Positions 45,614 to 53,608 of a stretch of 64,000 bases of DNA are shown piece by piece. The notes under the pieces were generated by a model. That model worked only from the letters and a program-made list of their open reading frames with translations. It ran no database searches and had not been told where the DNA came from. Origin of the DNA: Polyangium sp. 6x1 (GTDB taxonomy: Bacteria > Myxococcota_A > Polyangia > Polyangiales > Polyangiaceae); the NCBI RefSeq assembly GCF_029946515.1, contig NZ_JARZHH010000004.1:124001-188000 (forward strand), read 5' to 3'. The translations under genes and the position numbers were made by a program. Position 1 is the stretch's first letter, and every line of letters starts with the position of its first letter.

Positions 45614-48411
45614 CCGAGCTCCGCCGCCAAACTCTTGGCCTCTTCCAGCGCCGCCCGCTTCTTCTTCAGCTCCTCCAGCTGATTGCGCGACTCGGCCACG
45701 ACCTCGGGCGGCGCCTTGTCCGCGAAGCTCGGCAGCGAGAGCTTCTTCTCCAGCGCGGCGACGTCCTTCTCCGTCTTCTTGATCTCGCGCTCGATCCGCG
45801 CCGCTTCCTTCGCGCCCTCGACGAGGCCGCGCAGGTCGACGAGCACGTCGACGCCCGACGCCACGCTCATCACCGCGCCCTTCGGACGCGCCGCGCCGCG
45901 CACCTCGATGCCCGGCTCCGCCGCGGTCTTCACGAGCGTCTTGATCGCGCGCGCCTCGGCGCGGAGCAGCGACAGCAGCGCCTCGCCCTCCGCGCGCAGC
46001 AAGAGCGGCACCTCGGCGCCCGGGTGCACCTCGTGCTCGCTGCGGATCGTTCGCGCCGCCGAGATCACGGCCATCACGACGCCCATCTCGCGCTCGGCGT
46101 CCGCGTCGCGAGGCACGGTGCCCGGCTCCGGGTACGCCGCGAGCGCGATCGACTTCGGCGCGTCCGACGGACGCGGCAGCCGCTGCCAGAGCTCCTCCGT
46201 GATGTACGGGATGAACGGGTGCAGCGCGCGGATCGACGCCTCGATCACGTACGCGAGCACGTCCTTCGTCTCGTCCTGCTCGGGCCCCGGCACGGCGCCC
46301 GCGCTCGGGTTCAGCACGGGCTTCGTGAGCTCGAGGTACCAGTCGCAGAGCTCGCCCCAGAAGAAGTGGTAGAGCGCGAGCGCGGCGTCATCGAGGCGGA
46401 ACTCGTCGAGCCCGCGCTTCGTCGTCTCCAGCGCGGCGCCGAGCCGCGAGAGGATCCAGCGGTTCGTCCGCGTCGTCGCCTTCGGCGGCTCGCGCCCGAC
46501 GCGCGCGCCTTCGAGGTACGGCAGCGCGTAACGCACCGCGTTCCAGATCTTGTTGCAGAAGTGCCGGTTGCCCTCGATCTTCTTCGGCGAGAGCGGGATG
46601 CGCCGCGCCTGCGGGGAGTACGTGCTCAGCGTGAAACGCAGCGCGTCGGCGCCGTACGCGGAGAAGCCCGCGCCCATCTGCGAGGCCGAGGGGTAGGCCT
46701 TCTTGAACTTCTTCAGCGACTCCTCGCGCGGCGCGCCGGGCAGCGTCTTCTCCACGACCGCGTCGAACGTCGAGCCGTGCACGAGGTCGAGCGGATCGAT
46801 CACGTTGCCCTTCACCTTGCTCATCTTGTCGCCGGTCTCGTCGACGACCATGCCGTGCAAGAGGATGCGCTTGAAGGGCGGCGCGCCCATGAAGTGGATG
46901 CCCATCATCATCATGCGCGCGACCCAGAAGAACAGGATGTCGTAGCCAGTCTCGAGGTCACTCGCCGGGTAGAACTTGCGGAGCATGTCCGTGTCGTTCG
47001 GCCAGCCGAGCGTGGAGAACGGCCAGAGCCCGCTCGAGAACCACGTGTCGAGCACGTCCTCGTCCTGGCGCAGCTTGTCGCTGCCGCACTTCTCACACGC
47101 CGTCGGATCCTCGCGCGTGACCATCAGGTGATTGCAGGCGTCGCAGTAGAACGCCGGGATCCGGTGGCCCCACCAGAGCTGGCGCGAGATGCACCAGTCG
47201 AGGATGTTCGTCATCCAGTGCTCGTAGGTCTTCGTCCAGTCCTCGGGGATGATCTTCGTGTGGCCGTGACGAACCGCTGCGAGCGCCGGGCCCGCGAGCG
47301 GCTTCATCTTCACGAACCACTGCGTGGAGATCATCGGCTCGACGATCGAACCGTTGCGCTCGCTGCGCGGCAGCACGAGCGCGTGGTTCTTCGAGCCGCG
47401 CACGAGGCCCTTCTCTTCGAGCGCCTTCTTCACGGCCTTGCGCGCGGCGAAGCGCTCCATGCCCGCGAACGGCCCCGCCTCGGCGTTGAGCGTGCCGTCC
47501 TTGTTCATGATGGAGATCATCGGCAGCTTGTGGCGCTTGCCCGTCTCGTGATCGTTGAAGTCGTGCGCGGGCGTGACCTTCACGGCGCCCGTGCCGAACT
47601 TGGGATCGACGAGGATCGCGTCCGTGATGATCGGGACCTTCCGATCGACGAACGGGTGATCGAGGAACTTGCCGTGCAGGTGCTTGTACCGAGGATCGTC
47701 GGGATGAACTGCGACCGCGGTGTCGCCGAGCATCGTCTCGGGGCGCGTCGTCGCGACGACGAGCTCGCCTTCACCGCCGGCGACCGGATACGCGAACTCG
47801 AAGAGCTCGCCGTTCGCCTCTTCGTTCTCGACCTCGAGGTTCGAGAGCACGGTCTGCGCTTCGCAGTCCCAGTGCACGAGGCGCGTGTCGCGGTAGATGA
47901 GCTCCTGCTCGTAGAGACGCACGAACGCTTCGCGCACGGCGTGCGACATGTCCGCGTCCATCGTGAACTTGCTGCGCGGCCAGTCGGCGCTCGCGCCGAG
48001 CTCGCGCTGCTGGAGCGCGATGCGTCCGCCGCTCTCGGCCTTCCACTGCCAGACGCGCTCGGTGAACGCCGCGCGGCCGAGGTCGTGGCGGCTCTTGCCT
48101 TCACGACGGAGCTGACGTTCGACGACGGTCTGCGTGGCGATGCCCGCGTGATCGATGCCGGGCTGCCAGAGCGTGTTGAACCCGCGCATGCGATGCCAGC
48201 GGGTGAGGACGTCTTCGAGCGTGACGAAGAGCGCGTGCCCCATGTGCAGCGACCCCGTCACGTTCGGGGGCGGCATGGGCAGGACGTACACGGGTCGCGT
48301 ATCCGCCGGATCGGGGTTGGCGGCGAAGACGTCGTGCTCGACCCAGTAGGCGTACCAGCGGGGTTCGACGTCCTTCGGCTCGTAAGCTTTTGCGAGTTCA
48401 GCGGTGCTCAT
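45610..48411 (-). CDS. valS: Valyl-tRNA synthetase
   Basis: The 933-residue product charges tRNA-Val. It has the class I HIGH motif as HMGH (56-59, in PPPNVTGSLHMGHAL), the CP1 editing domain (ELVVATTRPETMLGDTAVAVHP), a zinc-type CxxC pair (CDACNHLMV and CEKCGSDKL), KMSKV near residue 529 (GDKMSKVKGNVIDP), an anticodon-binding helical domain and a C-terminal coiled-coil arm (DVAALEKKLSLP). Start ATG 48411 (MSTAELAKAYEPKDVEPRWY) matches the family; the open frame extends further without support. The Uma2 gene overlaps its stop. Confidence 0.97.
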   Translation of the reverse strand: MSTAELAKAYEPKDVEPRWYAYWVEHDVFAANPDPADTRPVYVLPMPPPNVTGSLHMGHALFVTLEDVLTRWHRMRGFNTLWQPGIDHAGIATQTVVERQLRREGKSRHDLGRAAFTERVWQWKAESGGRIALQQRELGASADWPRSKFTMDADMSHAVREAFVRLYEQELIYRDTRLVHWDCEAQTVLSNLEVENEEANGELFEFAYPVAGGEGELVVATTRPETMLGDTAVAVHPDDPRYKHLHGKFLDHPFVDRKVPIITDAILVDPKFGTGAVKVTPAHDFNDHETGKRHKLPMISIMNKDGTLNAEAGPFAGMERFAARKAVKKALEEKGLVRGSKNHALVLPRSERNGSIVEPMISTQWFVKMKPLAGPALAAVRHGHTKIIPEDWTKTYEHWMTNILDWCISRQLWWGHRIPAFYCDACNHLMVTREDPTACEKCGSDKLRQDEDVLDTWFSSGLWPFSTLGWPNDTDMLRKFYPASDLETGYDILFFWVARMMMMGIHFMGAPPFKRILLHGMVVDETGDKMSKVKGNVIDPLDLVHGSTFDAVVEKTLPGAPREESLKKFKKAYPSASQMGAGFSAYGADALRFTLSTYSPQARRIPLSPKKIEGNRHFCNKIWNAVRYALPYLEGARVGREPPKATTRTNRWILSRLGAALETTKRGLDEFRLDDAALALYHFFWGELCDWYLELTKPVLNPSAGAVPGPEQDETKDVLAYVIEASIRALHPFIPYITEELWQRLPRPSDAPKSIALAAYPEPGTVPRDADAEREMGVVMAVISAARTIRSEHEVHPGAEVPLLLRAEGEALLSLLRAEARAIKTLVKTAAEPGIEVRGAARPKGAVMSVASGVDVLVDLRGLVEGAKEAARIEREIKKTEKDVAALEKKLSLPSFADKAPPEVVAESRNQLEELKKKRAALEEAKSLAAELG

Positions 48412-48513
48412 CGGGGGCAAGCACATTGCCACACCGCGGCAACATGCACGAGGCCCCGACGAACGAGAGGGCGGGGAAGTCAACGTCAGGGGGGCCTGGG
48501 AAGGCCCCCGTCG

Positions 48514-49311
48514 TCACTTCGTCAAACGGGCAATCTCTTCTTTGATGAGCGTCTCGGCGAGGACGGGGACGACCTCCCACACGACACGCTCGACGACCTC
48601 GCGCGAGAGCGCGAGCACGCCTTCGATCTGCGTGGGCGTCAGCCCCATCTCCTCGAGGCGCGCGGCCATCTGACCCCCGTTCACCGCGGCGGCTGCCGCC
48701 GTGGCCGGTTTGGCCGAGACGTCCGTCTTGGAGAGCGCGGGCTCGGGCTTCGCGGCGACGGCGGGCGCGCCCGGGAGGCCGGCGTTCACGCCGCCCGGGT
48801 TGTAGAGCATCGTCTTGGCGCGCTGGGGCGGCGCGGCCGCAGCGGCGGCAGGCACGGCCGCGGCGGGTTTGGCGGCGGCGGCGGCCACGGGGACCGGGGT
48901 CGGCGACGCGACCGGCGCGGCGGCCTTCGGGGCCTCGGCCGGCTTCGCGGGCGACGCGAGCATCTTCTTGACCTTGTCGATCATCGCCGTGCTGTCGTAC
49001 GGCTTGTCGGCGTGGTCGTCGGCCTGGGCCGCCGAGCCCTTGGCCTGATCGTAGGGGTTTTGCTTGGACGACAGGATCAAGACCTGGGTCGCGGGCGACG
49101 CCTGCTTGATCGCCTTGCAGAGGTCGTAACCGCTCTTGCCCTCGAGCGTGACGTCCGCGATCACGAGGGCAGGTTTTTCGGTCTTGAGCTTCTCCAGGGC
49201 CGCGTCGTGCCCATTGACCGTGACGCAGCGAAACTCGGGACCCGCAAACGTGATCTCGAGGACCTTGCGCATGGTCACGCTGTCGTCGACGGCGAGGATG
49301 GTGCTGGCCAC
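48514..49311 (-). CDS. Receiver protein with PopZ-like C-terminal helix
   Basis: The 265-residue product starts at GTG 49311, with AGGAG ten bases upstream. The receiver (1-118) has Asp9/Asp10 (ILAVDDS), the phosphorylated Asp at ALVIADV (53) and a Lys at HADKPYD. A long Ala/Pro-rich linker (about 120-210) is disordered. The last 45 residues are helical: MGLTPTQIEGVLALSREVVERVVWEVVPVLAETLIKEEI, a pattern also found at the C-terminus of PopZ-like (DUF2497) polar-organising proteins. A polar or clustering function is inferred from that. No kinase lies nearby. Confidence 0.82.
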   Translation of the reverse strand: MASTILAVDDSVTMRKVLEITFAGPEFRCVTVNGHDAALEKLKTEKPALVIADVTLEGKSGYDLCKAIKQASPATQVLILSSKQNPYDQAKGSAAQADDHADKPYDSTAMIDKVKKMLASPAKPAEAPKAAAPVASPTPVPVAAAAAKPAAAVPAAAAAAPPQRAKTMLYNPGGVNAGLPGAPAVAAKPEPALSKTDVSAKPATAAAAAVNGGQMAARLEEMGLTPTQIEGVLALSREVVERVVWEVVPVLAETLIKEEIARLTK

Positions 49312-49582
49312 GGAACGGTCTCCTCTGGGGTAAAGCGCCGCTGGGGCTGCCTTTCGCGCTATCTTCGGTCTCGCGCGCGCAGCGTGTCAACAAGCCGGAT
49401 GATTTTCCGCCGCGGGCGCCCCATGCGGCGTGCAATGTCGAGCGCCCACGATCGAACGATGCTCCGAAGAGCGGCGCGAGCATAGCGCAGTCGAGGCCCG
49501 CGAGGAAAAATCGAGCGGCGTATTCATGCGCGGCACGTCATCGTGAGCGCAAGGTTGGTCCGCCTCCCCGCTGATTTCCTGC

Positions 49583-50626
49583 ATGTCCTCGCGTCCCCCG
49601 CCCCGTAACCGCCCCCGCGCCGCCGTGCGTGGTTCGCCTCGCACTCCTCCGCCCGCCGGCCAGCCCGCGAGCGCGCTCGGTTCGCCCGACGCGACCTGGG
49701 TCGTCCCGCCCGACCTCGGGGGGCGTCCGCTCGACGGGGTCGTCCGGACGCTCGCCGCCGTGTCCTGGTCCGACGCGCGAAGGCTCATCGAGACCGGAAA
49801 GATCGCGGTCGACGGGACGCAGATCCTCGATCCGACGCGCAAGACGCGGGCCGGCGCGGAGATCACGCGGCACCCGCGCGCGCCTTCGCGGAAGGTCGCG
49901 CGCCTCGCGGAGATCGGCGAGGAGCTCGTGGTGCACATGGATCCGGCCGTCGTCGTGGTGCGAAAGCCGGCGGGGATCTCGACGATCCCGTTCGGGGACG
50001 AGTCGCCCGCGGAGCGAGAGAAGACGCTCGACGCGCTCGTGCGTGATCTGCTCGCGAAGCGCGATCGGATCCGCGGGCGCGCGCCGCTCGGCATCGTGCA
50101 CAGGCTCGACAAGGCGACGAGCGGCCTGCTCGTCTTCACGCGCACGCTCGCGGCGAAGAAGCACCTCACGCAGCAGTTCCGCGAGCACTCGGTGCGTCGC
50201 GTCTACCTGGCGATCGTGCACGGCGACATCCGCAAGCAGACGTTTCGATCACGGCTCGTCGCGGATCGCGGCGACGGGCTGCGAGGATCGCTCGACGAAG
50301 GAGAGCGACGCGGCGAAGGTCAGCTCGCCGTGACGCACGTCGAGCCGCTCGAACGTTTGCGCGGCGCGACGCTCGTCGCGTGCAGGCTGGAGACGGGAAG
50401 GACGCATCAGATCCGCATCCACCTCTCCGAGGCGGGACATCCGATCGTCGGGGAGAACGTGTACGTGCGCAACTACGCGGGCACGCGCATCGACGCGCCG
50501 CGGCTCATGCTGCACGCGGCCGAGCTCGGGTTCATCCACCCGCAGTCGGACGACGATGTCTTTTTCGAAGAACCTCCGCCCGAGGATTTTCAGAGCGTGC
50601 TCGAGCGGCTGCGCGCTTCAGGATGA
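49583..50626 (+). CDS. RluA-family pseudouridine synthase
   Basis: The 347-residue product has an N-terminal S4-like RNA-binding domain (about 45-100: GRPLDGVVRTLAAVSWSDARRLIETGKIAVDG) and the RluA catalytic core: VVVVRKPAGIST, the motif II HRLDKATSGLLVFT with the active-site Asp (about 176), then LETGRTHQIRIHL. It isomerises uridine to pseudouridine in 23S rRNA or tRNA; the target site cannot be read. The N-terminal 40 residues are Pro/Arg-rich and may be disordered. Its stop overlaps that of hrcA by nine bases. Confidence 0.93.
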   Translation: MSSRPPPRNRPRAAVRGSPRTPPPAGQPASALGSPDATWVVPPDLGGRPLDGVVRTLAAVSWSDARRLIETGKIAVDGTQILDPTRKTRAGAEITRHPRAPSRKVARLAEIGEELVVHMDPAVVVVRKPAGISTIPFGDESPAEREKTLDALVRDLLAKRDRIRGRAPLGIVHRLDKATSGLLVFTRTLAAKKHLTQQFREHSVRRVYLAIVHGDIRKQTFRSRLVADRGDGLRGSLDEGERRGEGQLAVTHVEPLERLRGATLVACRLETGRTHQIRIHLSEAGHPIVGENVYVRNYAGTRIDAPRLMLHAAELGFIHPQSDDDVFFEEPPPEDFQSVLERLRASG

Positions 50627-51667
50627 TCCGCGCCTTCCGCCGAGCGCCTCGCTCATCGCGGTGGCCGTCGCGTCGACGAGGGGCATGACCTTCGCGTAGT
50701 CCATGCGCGTCGGACCGAGCACGCCGACCGTGCCGGCGACACGTCCATGCTCGGTGTACGGCGCGACGACGAGGCTGAGATCGCCTTCGCCGAGCTCGCC
50801 GGCCTCGCTGCCGACGAACACCGTGACCGCGCCCGCGGCGATGACCTTGTCGAGCAGCTTCAGCAGATCCTCGCGCTCGGTGAGCACACAGAGCAGCTTC
50901 TTCAAGCGCGACGCGTCGGCGTACTCGGGCAGATCGATCAGTTTGCCCTGTCCCTCGATGACGACGTCGCCGCCGCGTCGGTTCACGTCGGCGGTGGCGC
51001 GGCTCCCGAGCTCGAAGGCACGACGACGCAGGGCGTCGAGCGCGATGCGTTCGTCGGCGAGGCGGCGCGCGAAGAGGTCGCGTGCTTCGCCGAGCGAGCG
51101 GCCTTCGATGACGTCGGCGAGCAGGTTGTGGATGCGCGTGAGCTCCGGCTCGGCGGGGACCTCTTCGATCTGGATGAAGCGGTTCTCGACGCTGCCGTCG
51201 GAGAAGACGAGCACGGCGAGGAGCTGGCCGGGGCGCGTCGGGATGAAGCGGAGCTGCGAGAGCGCGCGCAGCTCGGTGCGCGGCGAGGCGATGACCGCGG
51301 CCGTGCCGGAGAGCTCGGACAGATACCGCCCGGCTTCGCGCATCGGGTCTGTCGCGACTGCATAGATCTCGGCGAAACGTTGGCCGAGCTTCGCTTGCTC
51401 CTCGGGGCTGTAGGCGCGCGCCTGGACGAGCGTGTCGATGAAGAGGCGCAGCGCGCGATCGGTGGGGATGCGGCCCGCGGACGTATGCGGCTGCTTCAGG
51501 TACCCGGCCTCTTCGAGATCGGCGAGCACGTTGCGAACGGAGGCCGCCGAGAGATCGAGGCCATACTTGCGCGCGAGCGTGCGACTTCCCACCGCGGCGC
51601 CTGTCGAGATGAACTCGGTCACGACGGCGAGCAGGATTTTGCGAGAGCGGTTCGTCAGGTCACTCAT
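50618..51667 (-). CDS. hrcA: Heat-inducible transcription repressor HrcA
   Basis: The 349-residue product has the HrcA winged helix at its N-terminus (VGSRTLARKYGLDLSAASVRNVLADLEEAGYL, PHTSAGRIPTDRALRLFID) and the C-terminal GAF-like dimerisation domain (LLKLLDKVIAAGAVTVFVG, DLSLVVAPYTEHGRVAGTVGVLGPTRMDY). HrcA normally represses dnaK and groE operons by binding CIRCE (TTAGCACTC-N9-GAGTGCTAA). No CIRCE was found upstream of hrcA, grpE or dnaK in this window. ATG 51667 is used; the ribosome site is weak. Usually hrcA precedes grpE, but here the two are 6.6 kb apart. Confidence 0.95.
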   Translation of the reverse strand: MSDLTNRSRKILLAVVTEFISTGAAVGSRTLARKYGLDLSAASVRNVLADLEEAGYLKQPHTSAGRIPTDRALRLFIDTLVQARAYSPEEQAKLGQRFAEIYAVATDPMREAGRYLSELSGTAAVIASPRTELRALSQLRFIPTRPGQLLAVLVFSDGSVENRFIQIEEVPAEPELTRIHNLLADVIEGRSLGEARDLFARRLADERIALDALRRRAFELGSRATADVNRRGGDVVIEGQGKLIDLPEYADASRLKKLLCVLTEREDLLKLLDKVIAAGAVTVFVGSEAGELGEGDLSLVVAPYTEHGRVAGTVGVLGPTRMDYAKVMPLVDATATAMSEALGGRRGSS

Positions 51668-51958
51668 GATCGCATCCGTCCCTACGAGTCACCTGGGCTC
51701 GTCGTCTTCCTCCCCTGTGCTAGCTTGCTTCGCTTTTTGTAGGCCTGCTCGATGGCGAGGTCAAATCCGACCGACGAATCCCGGGCAAATTCCTCCACGG
51801 GGCTCCGAAGTGCCGGATTCGTGCCCGGATTTTAGGGAGTGGGGCCTCCGGGGCGTCCAAGGAGCATCTTTCTCCGCTCCTTCCACCTTTCACGGAGCGC
51901 GCCCTGGATCCCGGCTTCCTGGTGCAGGTTCCAGGACACGCTCGCCCGCTCTGTCGCT

Positions 51959-53035
51959 ATGGTAATCCGCGTGTTGCGATCCCGTCGCAAGTCGTCCGCC
52001 CGACCGGCGGGCGCGTTTCTGGTCCTGCTCGTGCTCGCGCTCTCCTTCGCCGTGGCCGGCTGCCCATGCGCCGGCACGGTGGTGAACGCGAACCCGCAGC
52101 TCCGGTGGTGGCTCTTCTCGAACTTCGGGGCGAGTCGGATCTGCCCGGAGATGCTGAAGATCGGCGTACCCCTGAAGACCGACTCGAGCTCCCCGGCGAT
52201 GGGGCGCTTCTTCCCGATGACGTGCAACTACACCGTCGACGACGCGCGTCAGACGGTGGCCGTCACGTTCGCAGGGACGGGGTACGGCTACATGATGCCG
52301 GCGAAACGCGTCGGCTTCTCGACGTCGGCGACGATCGAGCTCCGGCCGGACTTCGCGATCTCCGATGACGACATCTACGTCTGGGGACGGCTGAACCGCA
52401 TCATCTCGGGGCCGGACTTCCGCGTCGGGTACATCGAGAACGCCGCGTTCAACGTGGCCTCGAACATCCCGCCGTTCGGCACGCTGACGAACTTCTTCGG
52501 CAACCAGGTGATCACGGGCGAGCTCACGCGCGGCTTCACGGTCGTCGCGAACGAGGACCGCGGCAACGAGTTCACGCTCGGGATCCTCATGCCGCCGAAC
52601 AAGCCCGCCAAGCCGTTCAAGGTGCAGGACGACGAGCGCTTCACGTTCGCGAACGAGAGCGTCGACATCCACGGCAACGCGCGCGACTTCCTCGGCCCGT
52701 TCGAGGTCGGCTCGGGGCAATCGCTCTACCTGACGATGAGCGTGCAAGGGCCGACGGTCGACGTGATGATCGTCAGCAAGATGGTCGGTGACCCGTGGCG
52801 CGAGGGCTACCAGACGGGTCAGCCGCTCGGGCCGGCGCCGGGGCCGGTGCTCGGCGGCGCGCCGCTCGCGCCGGGGCCGGCGCAGACACGCAAGTTCGGC
52901 CTCGCGCCGGGGCTCTACTACGTGGTGCTCGACAACACGCAGTACGCCGGCCTCGTCGCGCCGCCTACGCAGGTGCTGAACCCGCTCTACGATCCGGTCG
53001 CGCGCGTCAGCTACGTCGCGCAGGTCGGCGAGTAA
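51959..53035 (+). CDS. Lipoprotein of unknown function
   Basis: The 358-residue product starts at ATG 51959 and has a lipoprotein signal (AGAFLVLLVLALSFAVAGCPC, modified Cys 36). The exposed part is beta-rich (YTVDDARQTVAVTFAGTGYG, FSTSATIELRPDFAISDDDIYVWGRLNRI) with a Pro/Ala-rich turn about 280-320 and ends YVAQVGE. I do not recognise a family. The neighbouring fur gene converges with it across a strong hairpin. Confidence 0.78.
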   Translation: MVIRVLRSRRKSSARPAGAFLVLLVLALSFAVAGCPCAGTVVNANPQLRWWLFSNFGASRICPEMLKIGVPLKTDSSSPAMGRFFPMTCNYTVDDARQTVAVTFAGTGYGYMMPAKRVGFSTSATIELRPDFAISDDDIYVWGRLNRIISGPDFRVGYIENAAFNVASNIPPFGTLTNFFGNQVITGELTRGFTVVANEDRGNEFTLGILMPPNKPAKPFKVQDDERFTFANESVDIHGNARDFLGPFEVGSGQSLYLTMSVQGPTVDVMIVSKMVGDPWREGYQTGQPLGPAPGPVLGGAPLAPGPAQTRKFGLAPGLYYVVLDNTQYAGLVAPPTQVLNPLYDPVARVSYVAQVGE

Positions 53036-53054
53036 AACCCCGCCTCTTCGCAGA

Positions 53055-53080
53055 GCCCCTCTCCCATGCTGGAGAGGGGC
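53055..53080. terminator. Hairpin between convergent genes
   Basis: GCCCCTCTCC and GGAGAGGGGC form a perfect 10-base stem with a six-base loop, between the stops at 53035 and 53088. There is no T-run; it resembles the hairpin at 20763-20786. Confidence 0.5.
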
Positions 53081-53087
53081 GATCGTC

Positions 53088-53549
53088 TCAGGACACCTTC
53101 TTCTGACAGTCGGCGCAGGTGCCGTACATCTCGTGCTTGTGCGAGATGACGTGGAAGCCGTAGCGGCGCGCGACGTCTTCTTGCAACGCCTCGATGCGCG
53201 GCTCCTCGAACTCGACGATCGTGCCGCAGCTGCTGCAGATCAGGTGGTCGTGGTGCGCCTTCGCGTCGTCGGCGAGCTCGTAGCGACTGAGGCCGTCGCC
53301 GAAGCGTCGCTCGGAGGCGACGCCGCACTCGGCGAGGAGCTTGAGCGTGCGGTAGACGGTCGCGTAGCCGATGCCTTTGTCGCGCGCGCGGACCTCGGTG
53401 AGAAGGTCCTCGATCGTCATGTGCGACGCGCCCTCGAAGAACGTGTCGACGATGAGCCGTCGTTGCGCCGTCGAGCGCAGACCCTTCTTGGCCATGTACG
53501 CCTGGAGGCGAGCCCGCAAGCGATCCACGGCGGCCCGGTCCAGGGTCAC
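53088..53549 (-). CDS. Fur-family metalloregulator
   Basis: The product is 153 residues from GTG 53549, which GGGAGGAAG precedes at good spacing; an ATG at 53576 has weaker context. It has the Fur winged helix (LRSTAQRRLIVDTFFEGASHMTIEDLL, then YATVYRTLKLLAECGVA), the HHDHLICSSCG metal region and a second CxxC (CADC) at the C-terminus, giving a structural Zn(Cys)4 site. Fur, PerR, Zur and Mur cannot be told apart from sequence alone. It lies 59 bases downstream of the P-type-ATPase-like gene on the same strand, suggesting one operon. Confidence 0.9.
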   Translation of the reverse strand: MTLDRAAVDRLRARLQAYMAKKGLRSTAQRRLIVDTFFEGASHMTIEDLLTEVRARDKGIGYATVYRTLKLLAECGVASERRFGDGLSRYELADDAKAHHDHLICSSCGTIVEFEEPRIEALQEDVARRYGFHVISHKHEMYGTCADCQKKVS

Positions 53550-53608
53550 GGCTTCCTCCCTCACGCTCGCGACCATGGCGTCATTTATCCCGTCCGAATT
53601 TCCGGGCG

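Noticed and set aside
49386-49391. Perfect TTGACA on the minus strand upstream of the 49311 receiver gene
   Set aside because: No acceptable -10 lies 16-18 bases away; the nearest candidate is at 22.
46024-49485. 1153-codon open frame on the plus strand
   Set aside because: Antisense of valS and of the PopZ-like receiver gene; low-complexity Arg/Val/Glu composition.
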